Assembly (NCBI GenBank): GCA_949358305.1
Contig: OX442314.1
Span: forward strand, 51,800,662 to 51,864,661
DNA from: Strigamia acuminata
Taxonomy: Eukaryota > Arthropoda > Chilopoda > Geophilomorpha > Linotaeniidae
Reading direction: 5' to 3'
Length of the DNA stretch: 64,000 bases
In this document: piece by piece, positions 1-9,761 of the stretch
Position numbering within the stretch: position 1 is the first letter of the stretch
Layout of the letters: each line of letters begins with the position of its first letter
The notes under the pieces: generated by a model
What the model was told of the DNA's origin: nothing
Database searches by the model: none
The model's input: the letters and a program-made list of their open reading frames with translations, nothing else
Position numbers and translations under genes: made by a program

Positions 1-90
1 ACGTTTTGTCCGATTTGATCGATCGATTTGCTTATTTATTTATTTAATTTGTTGATTTATTCGTCTATTCGTCCATTTATTTATTTATAG

Positions 91-280
91 TCGACCCCGT
101 GGACGCGCCGCGCTGATCGCGCGACTCACCGCCGCCGAGCCGACTGGACCGAGGCTCCCGACGCCGAGGTAGGTAATTCGGCCAAACGTTTCGATTCGCC
201 GGCCCGTCTATCTATCTGTTTATTTAATTTGTGTAATTAATTTGATATTTTTTCTCAGGGACCCGCAGCCAGACCCGTAG
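91..280 (+). CDS. C-terminal end of an unidentified + strand gene (two exons)
   Basis: Two exons: 91-168, preceded by a T-rich tract ending TTTATAG, and 259-280, preceded by TTTTTCTCAG. The intron 169-258 starts GTAGGT and ends CAG. Only one frame stays open across both exons; it reads arginine/proline-rich residues (RPRGRAALIARLTAAE ...) and ends at TAG 278-280. An AATAAA signal follows at 407-412, which fits a 3' end. The rest of the gene lies left of the window. No family is recognised; the short length and biased composition limit certainty. Confidence 0.45.
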
Positions 281-406
281 TCGGGGCCGAACCGGACAAT
301 TCTCCCGTTCGTGTTATTTATTTGTTTTTATTTATTTATTTCTTTTTTAATTTCTTCGTTTCTTTCTTTTGTACATTGTTTTCCGTTCCGTTCCCCAATT
401 GTAAGC

Positions 407-412
407 AATAAA
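407..412 (+). terminator. AATAAA polyadenylation signal
   Basis: A canonical AATAAA lies 127 nt past the proposed stop codon, followed by an A/T-rich stretch. It supports transcript termination near 425-435, convergent with the minus-strand gene ending at 1,055. Confidence 0.45.
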
Positions 413-900
413 AATAATTATCTTTTATCGAACAGTTTGAAGTTTTTTTTTTTTTTTACAACCTTGGTTTAAATTTGAATTGGGGGGTGGGAGGTGGGCG
501 CTAGCGGACAAAACTTCATCGCGGGGGGGGGGGACTGGATGAAAGGGTTCGCGGCGGAGTGAGTCGCTCAAAGTCATAAAATCGGTGTCGATTTTTACGA
601 GATGTTGGGGGCGGTTGGAAGCCAACCAATGGACGCGCCGACGCCGCCCCGCTGTTAAATCCCACACGCAGTCGCTCGTGCACGCGCGACACGTGGATAG
701 ACGATTGGTCAGGGAGTAATTCGATCCTTTCCTTTCCCTCTACCGACGCCCATCGGAATGTCACCGACAGACCCGGCACGGTGGAGACTTTAATAAAAAC
801 AAACGAAACGAAGAGAAGCAAAATGAAATGAAACCGGGCAAAGCGTTGCAAAGTAAAACGAGGTTGTTTAATCATAAACACGAGCACTATAATAATGATG

Positions 901-945
<45 letters not shown>

Positions 946-1054
946 GCAATAATAGTAATAATTAATAATTAGCAACGACGACAAGAATAAGAATAGTGAT
1001 TAGAATGAAAATAAATATATACATTTATAAAATTATAAGAGAAGAATTCCTCCC
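413..1054. other. Intergenic space between convergent genes
   Basis: No supported gene. It holds a T tract (441-457), a G-rich stretch (482-535) and a (TAA)n microsatellite at about 889-945. A minus-strand frame over 516-887 is open but has no splice or start context. Confidence 0.5.
889..962. repeat. (TAA)n microsatellite
   Basis: Near-perfect ATA/TAA repeat, imperfect at both edges, in the 3' flank of the minus-strand gene. Confidence 0.9.
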
Positions 1055-3286
1055 TTAATGGCGCCCTCCATCTCCCTTCTCCTTCTTCTTCTTCTTCTTC
1101 TCCTTCTTCTCCTTCTTCCCCCTGTCGCTCGATTTTCCGACCCCCTTCCCCTTCCACACCTTCCCCCCCTCCACTCGCTTCGGTCCCGCCTCGAAGTCGC
1201 CGTCGTCGTCGCGCCCTTCTTCACCGTCTTTTCCGCACCTCTCTCCACCACCGTCTTCGTGCTCTTCCGCGGGCACGGGCACCTGCAGACCCGGCGCCGA
1301 AGATGGCCCCGCGGGCACTGGCGGGACCCCCTCCGCCATAAACGTCAACACGAGCGGCCGGTGTTCCGGCTGAAAGGAAAAAGGGAAAACGAATAATTAG
1401 AACGCGCCGACAACGACACGCGCAGCGGATATACCCACCGGTGATATGTCCCACTTGTGCAGCATCTCGTCCATCGTCACAACAACGACGTTGTCCGTCT
1501 GTGGAACGAAGAAAAAGGAAAAACAAAACAAAACAAAACAAATTAATAAATTAATTGATCAAAATTAAATTTTACGTAAAAGAGTCGTTTACCTCTCCGA
1601 TCAAAGACCGAAGTTCGTCGACGACCCATCGCGTGAGCCGAACACTCCCATCCAAATACACCTTGCCCGACAACGACCCGTCCCAATCGTTGCGGCGGCG
1701 TTTCTTTCGCGGCGGCGAATGGGGAGCACCGCGAGCATGCTGGGTGCCGTCGTCGTCGTCTTCTTCGTCGTCGTCTTCGTCCTCGTCCTCGTCCTCGGTT
1801 CGCCTCCCCTCCTCGTCTTCTCTCTCCTCTTCCTCGCGTATCCACGCCGGGGGGGTGGTCCCGAACCGATGGACATCCAGCCAATGGTCGGCCAGCCCAT
1901 CGGCGGACGGCGTCGCCGAGCAAAGAGGGCAATGTCCATCCTCGTCTTCGGCGTGCATCCGTTTCAACGTCTAGAGGAGGACAACAACAACAAGAACAAC
2001 GTTGACGATAAAATAAAATGAAATAAATAAATAAATAAATAAATAAAGAGAAAGGAAAAAGAGGAAGAAGATGAAGAAGAAAGCGAACTAGTCGTTCAAC
2101 TACGGTAGTTCGATATTCACCGAAATCAAAAGACGGGGCTGGCGCGAATACAGCCGCAGCAACCCTCGGGCGGCCTCGGCCGCGTCGTCCAGGACGGCGT
2201 GCCACTTCCGCCAGTGGCGGAAAGCGTCCCGGAAGAAGCTCCCGTACTTCGTCACTTCTATAGAGAAAATTGGAATTTGAAATAAATAAATAAATAAATA
2301 AATAAATAAACAAACAAATAAATGTTTGTTCGTTCGTCTTGTTTCTTACTGTCCGGGCGGAAAGCGCACATGGCGCAGTAGTGGGCCTTATTGCCCTCCT
2401 TCTCTGGCGCCTCTTTCCCCGACGACGAGGCGCCCTTCGTCCCCCTTCTTCCCCCGCCCCCCGTTCGCTCGTTCTCTTCTCTCCCCCTCCGCCGTCGCCG
2501 CGTTGACGTGCTCCCCGTCGCCCCCTTCACCATCCGGAGCATCCTCGCCTCCATCGCCTCCATCTTCGCTTCCACCGCCGCCCCCACCGCCGCCTTAATC
2601 CTCGCTTCCGTCACCGCGTCCGTTGTCGCGGCGGCGGCGGCGGCGGCGTCGGTGCCACCGGACAGCTCGTTGGCGGCGCCGGTGCCACCGGACGACTTGT
2701 CGAGCATCGTCGAGCGAGTTCCTTGTGTCTGGAAGAAGCAAAACGACTGATTAAACAGACAATCAAAAACAAACGAGCGAACAAACGGTATACGAGTATC
2801 GACAAAAATTACCGCTTTCGCCACTTTCGCGGCCTTGGTCGCGCGACCATCGGACAACTTCCGCTTTAGATTCCGAGGCCGCAGGGTGATGTGCAGCGGT
2901 GGCAACCGTTTCGGGGGCGGCGGCGGCGGCGTCGGCGTCGGCGATGACGACTGCGGCGACGAGACCGAAGCTCGCCCGGAAGACGGCAAAGGCGACTTCG
3001 GCGACGTCTGTGGCGTCGACGGCGCCGGAACTCGTTCCGGATGCGCCGGTGATGTGGCGTCTCCGGCGACGGTCTGCGGGTCCGGGGCGGGTTTGCACGC
3101 CCGCTGGATGTCGTTCTCCGACAACCGCTCCACGGGTACGGTGACTCGCTGTAGCAGCACCTCCGACGAAAGCGGCGCCGTCGCCTCAAACGTCTCCGGC
3201 GACGATTGCGGCGAAGACGAAGACGTCGACGCGATTAAGATTGGCGATGGGAATCTCCCGGGCGTCTACCGAGAAAAGGAGAAAAA

Positions 3287-3326
<40 letters not shown>

Positions 3327-3331
3327 ATGAA

Positions 3332-3362
<31 letters not shown>

Positions 3363-3792
3363 AGAAACAAACAAACAAACAAACAAACAAACAAACAAAC
3401 AAACAAATAAACAAATAAAGTAAATTAAAGTAAAGTAAAGTAAAATAAGGTAAAGTAAAGTAAACTCGTAAATGAGCGAGTGTGTGAGTACGGACGATCG
3501 AGTTGAGACAAGAGAAAATACCTCTCGCGGCCACTCCAGGCTGTTTGTTTGAGGAAAGAACGCGGGTAAGGAAAAAGAGAAAAAAAAATATAAAAAAAAA
3601 GAAATATGCACAAAGTTGGGTGATGGAAATGCCAAAACGTTACCTTCTTCATCCTTTTCCACGCGCTCCCTCCCGCCCTCGTCTCCCTCTTCACGGCCTT
3701 CTTATCGCCTCTCTTCTCTTTCGTCTTTCTGGCGCCCTTTTTCTCTTCCGTCCCCTTCTCCGTTCTCACCTCTCCCCCCTCATCATTCGGCT

Positions 3793-3827
<35 letters not shown>

Positions 3828-5898
3828 TCCTCATCCTCCTTCTTCTCCTTCTCCGCCATCATCCTCTCTTCCTCCTCTTCTTCCTCTTTCTTCTTCTTCT
3901 CCGCAATCACCCTCTTTTCCTCCACTTCTTCCTCCTTTTTCTTCTTCTCCGCCATCACCCTCTTTTCCTCCTCTTCTTCCTCCTTCTTCTTCTCTTCCGC
4001 CCTCGCCTTCTTTTCCTCCTCTTTTCTCTTCTTCTTCTCCCTTTTCTCCTTCTTCTTCTTCTTCTTCTCCTCCTTCTCCTCCTCCTCTTTCTTCTTCTTC
4101 TCCGCCATCGCCCTCTCTTCCTCCTCTTCTTCCTCTTTCTTCTTCTTCTCCGCCATCGCCCTCTTTTCCTTCTCTTTCGCTAACCACCCACGCATCCAAT
4201 CACTCCTCTCGTCGGCTTCACTCTCGCTCAGCTCCTCGTCGGCCTCGTCATCGCTCTGCCCGTCGTCGGTGTCACTACTGTCATCCTCACTCTGCTCCCC
4301 CTCGGTCTCTTTCGCGTCTCTCTTTTTCCTACAAAAGAGGTGAAATTGTGAGACATTGCGCGCGACCCGCAAAGAACGCGTCAAACTTACACCGGCGACG
4401 CGCCCGTGGACTCCGCGGACCGCCGCTCGCTCATCGCCCGACCCGCGGGCCGCGACAAACCCGGTGCCAACGCATTCGATGGTTGCTGCTGTTGTCGTGG
4501 CGAATCTGGCTGGATCTGGAAAGGAGCGAAACGAGCGGCGGACTAAGAAAATAAAATAAAACGAGCGTGGGAATGACGATTCTTTCACTAACCGGCGCCG
4601 TCGACCGCGACTTCGGACCGCGCAGCATCATCATCGCCGCCTCGAACACCCCAAGTCGTCCGGTCTGCGACCCGGCCGTTGTTGTCGCCGTCGCCTGCGA
4701 CTCGAGCGACGCCTGGCTATTCAGGGGCAGCGTGGTGTCCTGCGACTCTTCGTCCTCGTCTTCGCCCGGGGACCGAGAAAGCTGCGTCACCCGCGAGAAA
4801 ACGAAATAAACGGGATCGATAAAATAAAATAATTACGCGATAATTCTTTTACTCACCGTCTCGGGTCCCGCGGGCCGTGGTCGGGGGTCGACCGTCGACG
4901 ACGACGAGCCCGGCACGACCTGGAAGAAAACAAACGAACAGACAAATATAAGTAAACGAGCGAATTAAAGAAAAAGGCGGGCGAAAGAAAAGAAAAGAAG
5001 GAGTAACTTATGAAACGAGGCGAAACGAAACAGATCCGAGTTGGTCGGATGCGCTCTAACGCTCGTTCTCGGGCGCTACTTTGACGGCGGACGGGCAAGC
5101 GTCGAGGCCTCGGCTCGATTTTTACCGGACTCGAACTTTTTTGTTCGTGCACGTTTCGACCCAAACAAACCAACAACAATTTCACTCACCGTCGATGGGG
5201 ATGGCGGCGGTAGTGGCGAATACGTCGCGTCGGCGATTGCAGTAGCGGCGACGGTAGTGACGATGACAGCGACGACCGACTCGCGGACCGTCGCGTGGGC
5301 AGCGTGACCTGGAAAGAGGCGGACGAGTTAATAAGATGAAATAATAGTGGGACAAAAATATTTTTTTTTTTTTTTTTTTTTTTCTAAACCCACCACCCTG
5401 TCGGGTCCTGTCGGACTCGGCACGGGCGCGTTGCCGTCGTCCGGGAAGCGAGGCTGCAACCCTTCGTCGATGGACACGACCTGGAAACGAACGAACAAAT
5501 AAAAAGAAAAAGATAAATAAAAATAAAAGGAAAAATAGAAATAAAAATAAAAATAAGTGGAAAAGTAAGATATAAAGTAACGCGTGAAACAAAACGAAAC
5601 AAATCGAGGCGATTCTTTCACTCGGCGCTACCTTTGGTTCCTCGGTGGTCGACTCGGACGCCGCCGACGTCGTCCGCTGCAGCCGCGGCATGTCGGGAAC
5701 CACCGCCTCGTCGTCGATCGTGGCCTGTAAATAAGCGATCGAATTAATTAAATGAATGGATGAATAGATGGTTTACGGAACGACTCTTTCACTTACGGGT
5801 TTCGCCGCTACAGCCACGGCATCCGTTTCTTCGACCTCGACCTCCGTTCCGATGTTGAGCTCGGTCTCATCGACTATTTTTTCTTCTTCTTTTTCCAT
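1055..5898 (-). CDS. 14-exon charged protein with a C-terminal paired zinc-finger module (long paralogue)
   Basis: Exons in transcript order: 5797-5898 (ATG at 5898), 5632-5724, 5390-5480, 5190-5308, 4857-4919, 4593-4781, 4391-4515, 3644-4328, 2813-3265, 2350-2728, 2121-2257, 1593-1970, 1439-1498, 1055-1369 (TAA). Nearly all introns are GT-AG with matching phases, giving about 1,062 aa. The least certain boundary is the end of exon 3, where phase forces a weak GTTTAG donor. The product begins acidic (MEKEEEKIVDETEL), then Ser/Pro-rich segments, then a 228-residue Lys/Glu region with about six tandem repeats of MAEKKKKEEEEEEER type (probable long charged helix), a Pro-rich region, and two C2H2-like fingers: C758-C761-H781-H786 (split by an intron) and C826-C829-H841-H846. 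After these come an acidic run, a basic cluster KKRRR, and a Lys-rich tail. It is probably nuclear (inference). Introns hold (TAAA)n, (TTTG)n and poly-T tracts. Not a family I recognise; the shared zinc-finger module links it to the genes at 7,395 and 9,762. Confidence 0.75.
3266..3643 (-). repeat. Intron packed with (AAAT)n, (AAAC)n and (TAAAG)n tracts
   Basis: Between two phase-0 exons of the long zinc-finger gene. The tracts run from about 3,290 to 3,470. A 19-nt GT-AG-flanked segment at 3,522-3,540 looks like a micro-exon but would break the frame. Confidence 0.7.
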
Positions 5899-6458
5899 CT
5901 GGTGTCTACGCGGGAGAAGAAAAATTAAATAAATAAATAATTAAATAAATAAAACAAACGAACAACGTGAAAATGTGAAAATAAATTGAGTGACAAGCGA
6001 CGATAAACCGGGAACGAGGGATCGAAGATGGGGCGACAGAACACGTCGCGCGAAATCCGCGAGCGGGACACCGAGCCCGCTACCCCGGCCGTTTGCGTCT
6101 CGTTATTTTATTTCATTTTATTTTTATTTATTTTTATTAATTAATTAATTAATTAATTAATTAATTAATTGATCAGTTAGTTAATTAAAACTAATTAAAA
6201 AGAAAAAAAAGTTGAAATGAAGCTGTTCCCGCGATCAAGTTTTCTCGCCGCCATGAGCGACGCGACCGAAACGCGACCAAACGAATTTGCACGCCGTATT
6301 GGCGTACGCTGTTCCGCGTGTACGGGTGCATACGTGTGGTCGCGATCGTGGTTAATAGACCAATTTGTTTACTCACTCGACAATCGACAGGCAATTGATA
6401 AACGTTGTTGGTGCCAAACAATCGCGCGCTAGGGTGCACCGTGGATAAACAAACCCGT
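5899..6458 (-). other. 5' leader region of the long zinc-finger gene
   Basis: About 560 bp between the start codon and the shared 33-nt upstream element. A possible acceptor (GCGTAG) sits just before the ATG, so the leader may be spliced. It contains (TTAA)n at 6,137-6,175. Short frames opening with MKLF at 6,217 (+) and 6,493 (-) reflect an imperfect inverted repeat (about 20 bp at 6,213 and 6,480), not clear coding. Confidence 0.4.
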
Positions 6459-6491
6459 GTGACATCTGGTGACAAGTCCGCGAACAATTTC
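6459..6491 (-). promoter_or_regulatory. 33-nt element shared by the three zinc-finger genes (copy A)
   Basis: Aligns without gaps to 8,108-8,140 and 10,442-10,474 (27 of 33 identical to the third). It starts GTGACATCTGGTG and ends AACAATTTC on the + strand. It lies about 560 bp upstream of the start codon. Function is inferred from conservation and position only. Confidence 0.5.
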
Positions 6492-6580
6492 ATTTCATTT
6501 CTAACCTACAAGTAGGCGGTTTAATCAAACCAACCATCGGTTTATATTTAAAAAAAAACAAAACAAACAAGAGAAAAAAA

Positions 6581-6712
6581 TAAAATAAAATAAAATAAAA
6601 TAAAATAAAATAAAAGGAGTCGGCGTCAAAGGAAACCGTGGTAGCGGCGCCAACGGGACGAATCCGATCTATCAATAAGACGGGCGACCCGGCGCTGGCC
6701 GAGGAGGCGCGC

Positions 6713-6752
<40 letters not shown>

Positions 6753-6760
6753 GCTTGTCT
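6581..6760. repeat. (TAAAA)n and (TCTG)n microsatellites
   Basis: (TAAAA)n at about 6,581-6,614 and (TCTG)n at about 6,713-6,753 with unique sequence between them. No supported gene lies from 6,492 to 6,968. Confidence 0.85.
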
Positions 6761-6968
6761 GTCTCGTTTCGAAGTTGACGGATATGTTGGTCGATTTCTT
6801 TTGTTTTATCATCTATTTTGTTGTTCATTCCCTCTCTTACACGGTCGCGCCGAAACGTAACGACACCACCGCCCCTCGTTACGTCGTTCCCGGCAGCCGT
6901 CGCTCGCCCGACGCGCCCTCGCGCGCTCCCGTGTCCCCCGCACGCGCCTAAACGCGGTCACGTCGCAG

Positions 6969-7263
6969 AAGCGCGCCGATCCAGTGCCCTGATCAAAGAC
7001 GTTTTGTTTCGATTTTATCGTCGCTGCGTGAGGAGAAGACAAAGACGACGACGACGACGACGACGAAGTTCGGAAAGAGAGTCGAGAGGCTGACGAGGAA
7101 GATGCGGGAGAAGACAAAAGTGGTCGCGTTGAAGTTGAACTTGACGAGGAAGAGGCTCGGGGGCCCGGGGACCGACCTGTACGAGTTGGGAGCGGATGAG
7201 TTGGAGACGGTGGACGACAAGGACGAGTCGTTTGTTTGTAATAATAACGATGTAATGATGTAA
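6969..7263 (+). CDS. Possible terminal exon of a + strand gene; frame ambiguous
   Basis: A GCAG acceptor precedes 6,969. One frame runs 97 residues to TAA at 7,261-7,263 and includes a basic segment (KFGKRVERLTRKMREKTKVV). A second frame from about 7,030 is strongly acidic (Asp run, then EADEEDAGEDKSGRVEVEL) and stops at TGA near 7,196; it resembles the acidic style of neighbouring genes. AATAAA at 7,380-7,385 would serve either. I cannot choose between frames, and no upstream exon was found. If real, the transcript converges on and overlaps the 3' end of the small zinc-finger gene at 7,395. Confidence 0.3.
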
Positions 7264-7394
7264 TAATAATAATAATAACAACAAAAACAACAACAACAAC
7301 AATTACAATGGTTAATGTGGATTTATTTATTTTTTTTTTATTTTATTTATTTTTTTTTTTTATATATTTGAGACAATACAATAAAAGAAAAAGA

Positions 7395-7894
7395 TCAAAT
7401 TAACGAAATCCTGTGCGCCTCCGTCCAATGGCCAATCAGGTTGTCTGGAGAGGGTGTCTCCGCACAAAACGGACAGCGTCTGCCGCGTTGGTGCACCTGC
7501 CCCAATATCTAAAAGAGGGGGGGGAAGGGAGGAAGAAACGAATTAGTTGGTTGGTTAACTAGACGAAGGAGTTAAATGCTCACCAACGCTAGATGAGCGG
7601 GCTCGCGCGAATACATTCGTAGCAATCCCCGGATGGCCTCGTCCGCACCTTCACGGATGTCGTGTCGCTGTCGCCAGTGGCGGAAGATGTCCATGTAAAA
7701 GTAGCCGTCCGGGTCTGAAATAAATAAGAAAAATAAAAATAAAATAAAATAAAAGAAAATGAAAAAATAAAAAGAAAATGGACGACTAATAAGTAGATAA
7801 ATAGATGTTTCTCACCGTTTGGGTGCTCGCCGCACAAAACGCAGTAATACGACCTACCGCCCTCTTCTCTGTGTGGTGCTGGTGCTCCGTTCAT
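7395..7894 (-). CDS. Compact paired zinc-finger protein, 107 aa (paralogue B)
   Basis: Three exons: 7816-7894 (ATG at 7894), 7584-7714, 7395-7508 (TGA). Introns are GT-AG, phase 1 then phase 0. The product has two C2H2-like fingers and little else: C18-x2-C21 ... H39-x4-H44, interrupted by the first intron, then a conserved helix-like stretch (AIRGLLRMYSREPAHLAL), then C82-x2-C85-x11-H97-x4-H102 (CPFCAETPSPDNLIGHWTEA). The paralogue at 9,762 has the same three-exon plan and an identical 131-nt middle exon length; the long gene ending at 1,055 carries the same module with the same intron phases. Cys2His2 spacing implies zinc binding; whether it binds nucleic acid or protein is unknown. Its leader seems spliced, with a donor inside the (GTAA)n tract at 7,989-8,042. 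Family not recognised. Confidence 0.75.
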
Positions 7895-7988
7895 CTTTCT
7901 TTCTTCCGTGTGGGAGACGAATAAAGAATTAATTAATTAATTGAAAATAAATTGGAAAGGGAGATCACACAAAGCATCAAACTTACTC

Positions 7989-8042
<54 letters not shown>
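7989..8042 (-). repeat. (GTAA)n microsatellite overlying a 5' splice site
   Basis: On the minus strand the leader exon ends ...TTCGTTA and runs into about 13 tandem GTAA units. Each unit start is a near-consensus donor (GTAAGT). The paralogue at 10,355 has a single GTAAGT donor at the equivalent place, so the tract looks like expansion of the splice site itself. Confidence 0.7.
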
Positions 8043-8043
<1 letters not shown>

Positions 8044-8107
8044 AACGAAGACGATGTGGCGACGGGGACCGGGCGGATGATGAAACGCGCACTTGATCCA
8101 CGTTGTC
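8043..8107 (-). other. Leader exon of the 107-aa zinc-finger gene
   Basis: Similar to 10,356-10,441 upstream of the paralogue (shared CTTCGTC and TTTCAT blocks), and bounded by the donor tract and the shared 33-nt element. The acceptor near 7,905 is less canonical than in the paralogue. Confidence 0.4.
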
Positions 8108-8140
8108 GTGACACTTGATGTCGAGACCGCAAACCATTTC
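8108..8140 (-). promoter_or_regulatory. 33-nt element shared by the three zinc-finger genes (copy B)
   Basis: Gap-free alignment to copies at 6,459 and 10,442 (28 of 33 identical to the latter). It sits just upstream of the proposed leader exon, so it could be core promoter or transcription start region. Confidence 0.5.
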
Positions 8141-8280
8141 GTCTGGACTACGGAGCGCCCGGAGATGCGCTGTACCGCGCTCGGTACAACGAGGAATTGT
8201 ACGCGGGCGCGTGTGTGCAAAACATGCGGTCGATTAGCGACGTTCCCTCCGATATGCACTCGCCGAGTGAACGGGGTCGG

Positions 8281-8333
8281 CATCCCACGCCGAGAGAACC
8301 GTGCCGGAGAAAGAAAGTTGGAGTCGAAGCCAG
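8281..8333 (+). pseudogene. Duplicated uS12/RPS23 fragment
   Basis: Matches 8,453-8,505 with a few substitutions: the part encoding [10 protein letters not shown] and VGVEA. It lies directly upstream of the larger pseudogene piece, as a partial tandem copy. Confidence 0.6.
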
Positions 8334-8350
8334 CAAACGAGACTACCGGG

Positions 8351-8765
8351 AAACATCACGACCATCGTTGCGAACAACGTTGGCACGACAAAGACTTTAA
8401 AAAGACAGGCACGCTCGGGCACCCGGTGGAAGGCGAATCCTCTCGATGGCGCGTCCCATGCCGAGGGAACCGTGCCGGAGAAAGAAAGTTGGAGTCGAAG
8501 CCAGGCGGCCGAATTCCGCCACCCGGAAGTGCGTTCGTGTCCAGTTGATCGGGGACGGAAAGAAGATCGTGGCTTGCGCGCCCAGAGACGGATGTTTGTT
8601 TGAATTTTAACGAGATGGAAAACGACGGAGTTTTGGTTGCCGGATTCGGTCGTAGCGGGGCACGCCGTTGGTGATGTTCCCGGCGCGCGATTCAAAGTGG
8701 TCAAAGTCGCTAATGTTTCGTTGTTGGCTTTGTACGGGGAGAAAAAGGAAAGACCGAGGTCTTAA
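8351..8765 (+). pseudogene. RPS23: Ribosomal protein uS12 (RPS23) pseudogene, main piece
   Basis: Translated segments match eukaryotic RPS23 from about residue 17 to the stop: [78 protein letters not shown] and [16 protein letters not shown], then TAA at 8,763-8,765. The reading frame is broken: a shift near 8,410, a 4-nt duplication (GAAA) before VGVEA, a 4-nt duplication (TTTG) after DGCL, and one extra G in a GGGG run before HAVGD. The first about 16 residues are absent and no introns are seen, so a processed copy is possible. The C-terminal wording is the animal type, which is the best taxonomic hint in the window. Confidence 0.85.
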
Positions 8766-8779
8766 AATGTGTTTGTTTT

Positions 8780-9030
8780 TTTTTTTTGTTTGTTTGCTTG
8801 TTTAGTGGCAAATTTGAATTCGATCGAGTTTCAAAAATAAATCGATCGAAACGTTAAAAACGAGACTTTAACGTAGAATTTCTCATTCGTTTTAATGGCG
8901 GCAACGACTTTTTGATCGGACGACACTATCGTTTATTACAAACAAACAACGGGGTGGCGAGTAAACCGAGTGACTTCGGGCGCCGCGTTAGCATCCAAGA
9001 AACAATTAGCTCACCCGCGTGTTCGTCATC
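8780..9030. other. Spacer between opposed uS12 pseudogene pieces
   Basis: AT-rich with a T tract at 8,779-8,787 and GATCGA repeats. No coding signal recognised. Confidence 0.4.
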
Positions 9031-9160
9031 TTTGCTCGCCGCCGAGAGGATTTGCCTTCCATCGGGTGCCCGAGCGTGTCTGTCTTTTTCGAAGTCTTCG
9101 TCGCGCCAAACGTTGTTCGCGACGATGATCACGATGTTTCCTCGCAGTTCGCCGACCTCG
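9031..9160 (-). pseudogene. RPS23: uS12/RPS23 pseudogene fragment, inverted
   Basis: The minus strand resembles 8,345-8,450: it encodes WRDEDFEKD-like and [10 protein letters not shown]-like segments in different frames. An extra T disrupts the frame near the WHDK equivalent. It lacks the downstream half of the protein. Confidence 0.65.
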
Positions 9161-9410
9161 CGGTTTACCCGCTTCGCTCGTTGGATACGGAAGGTCGATC
9201 GGTTTATTTTTGAATTTTGGTCGCCGAGTTCGAATTTGCCGCCGAATTTGTTCGCGCGGTCTCTCGCCGTAATATGTTTTGTTTCTTTTTTTTTTTCTTT
9301 CTTGATTTTCTGTTTAATTTTTATTTATTTATTTATTTATTTATTTTTTTATTTATTAATTAATTAATTTATTTTTTTTTTTTACGAACCAAAAAAAAAA
9401 AAAACACATT

Positions 9411-9554
9411 TTAAGACCTCGGTCTTTCCTTTTTCTCCCCGTACAAAGCCAACAACGAAACATTTGCGACTTTGGCCACTTTGAATCGCGCGCCGGGAAC
9501 ATCACCAATGGCGTGCCCCGCTACAACCGAATCCGGCAACCAAAACTCCGTCGT
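9411..9554 (-). pseudogene. RPS23: uS12/RPS23 pseudogene C-terminal fragment, inverted
   Basis: Near-identical inverted copy of 8,622-8,765: encodes DGVLVAGFG and [19 protein letters not shown], then the stop. It shares the extra-G frameshift with the main piece, so the two derive from one already-inactive copy. Confidence 0.75.
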
Positions 9555-9761
9555 CCGCCTCGTTAAATAACAACTACGATTAATGTGGATTTTTTTTTAT
9601 TTTTATTTTTATTTTTATTCTTATTTTTTTTATTTTTAATTAATTAAAACAAATAAAAAGAAATGAAGAAGAAGTCATACAATACAAAAAAAAACAAAAA
9701 AACAAAAAAACAAAAAAAGGTCAAATAAAATCGAATGCACGGTCCACCGATGCTGTCTCCG
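9555..9761. repeat. T-rich and A-rich 3' flank of the 111-aa gene
   Basis: Contains (TTTTA)n and (CAAAAAA)n tracts. The segment TTAATGTGGATT at about 9,580 also occurs at 7,311, so the 3' flanks of the two small zinc-finger genes are related. On the minus strand TTTATT-complement AATAAA motifs could serve for polyadenylation. Confidence 0.5.

Noticed and set aside
3522-3540. 19-nt micro-exon flanked by AG and GT
   Set aside because: Including it breaks the phase-0 to phase-0 join between exons 3,644-4,328 and 2,813-3,265.
3616-4554. Ser/Pro- or Leu-rich frames on the + strand opposite exon 8
   Set aside because: Antisense of the Lys/Glu-rich exon; no splice or start support.
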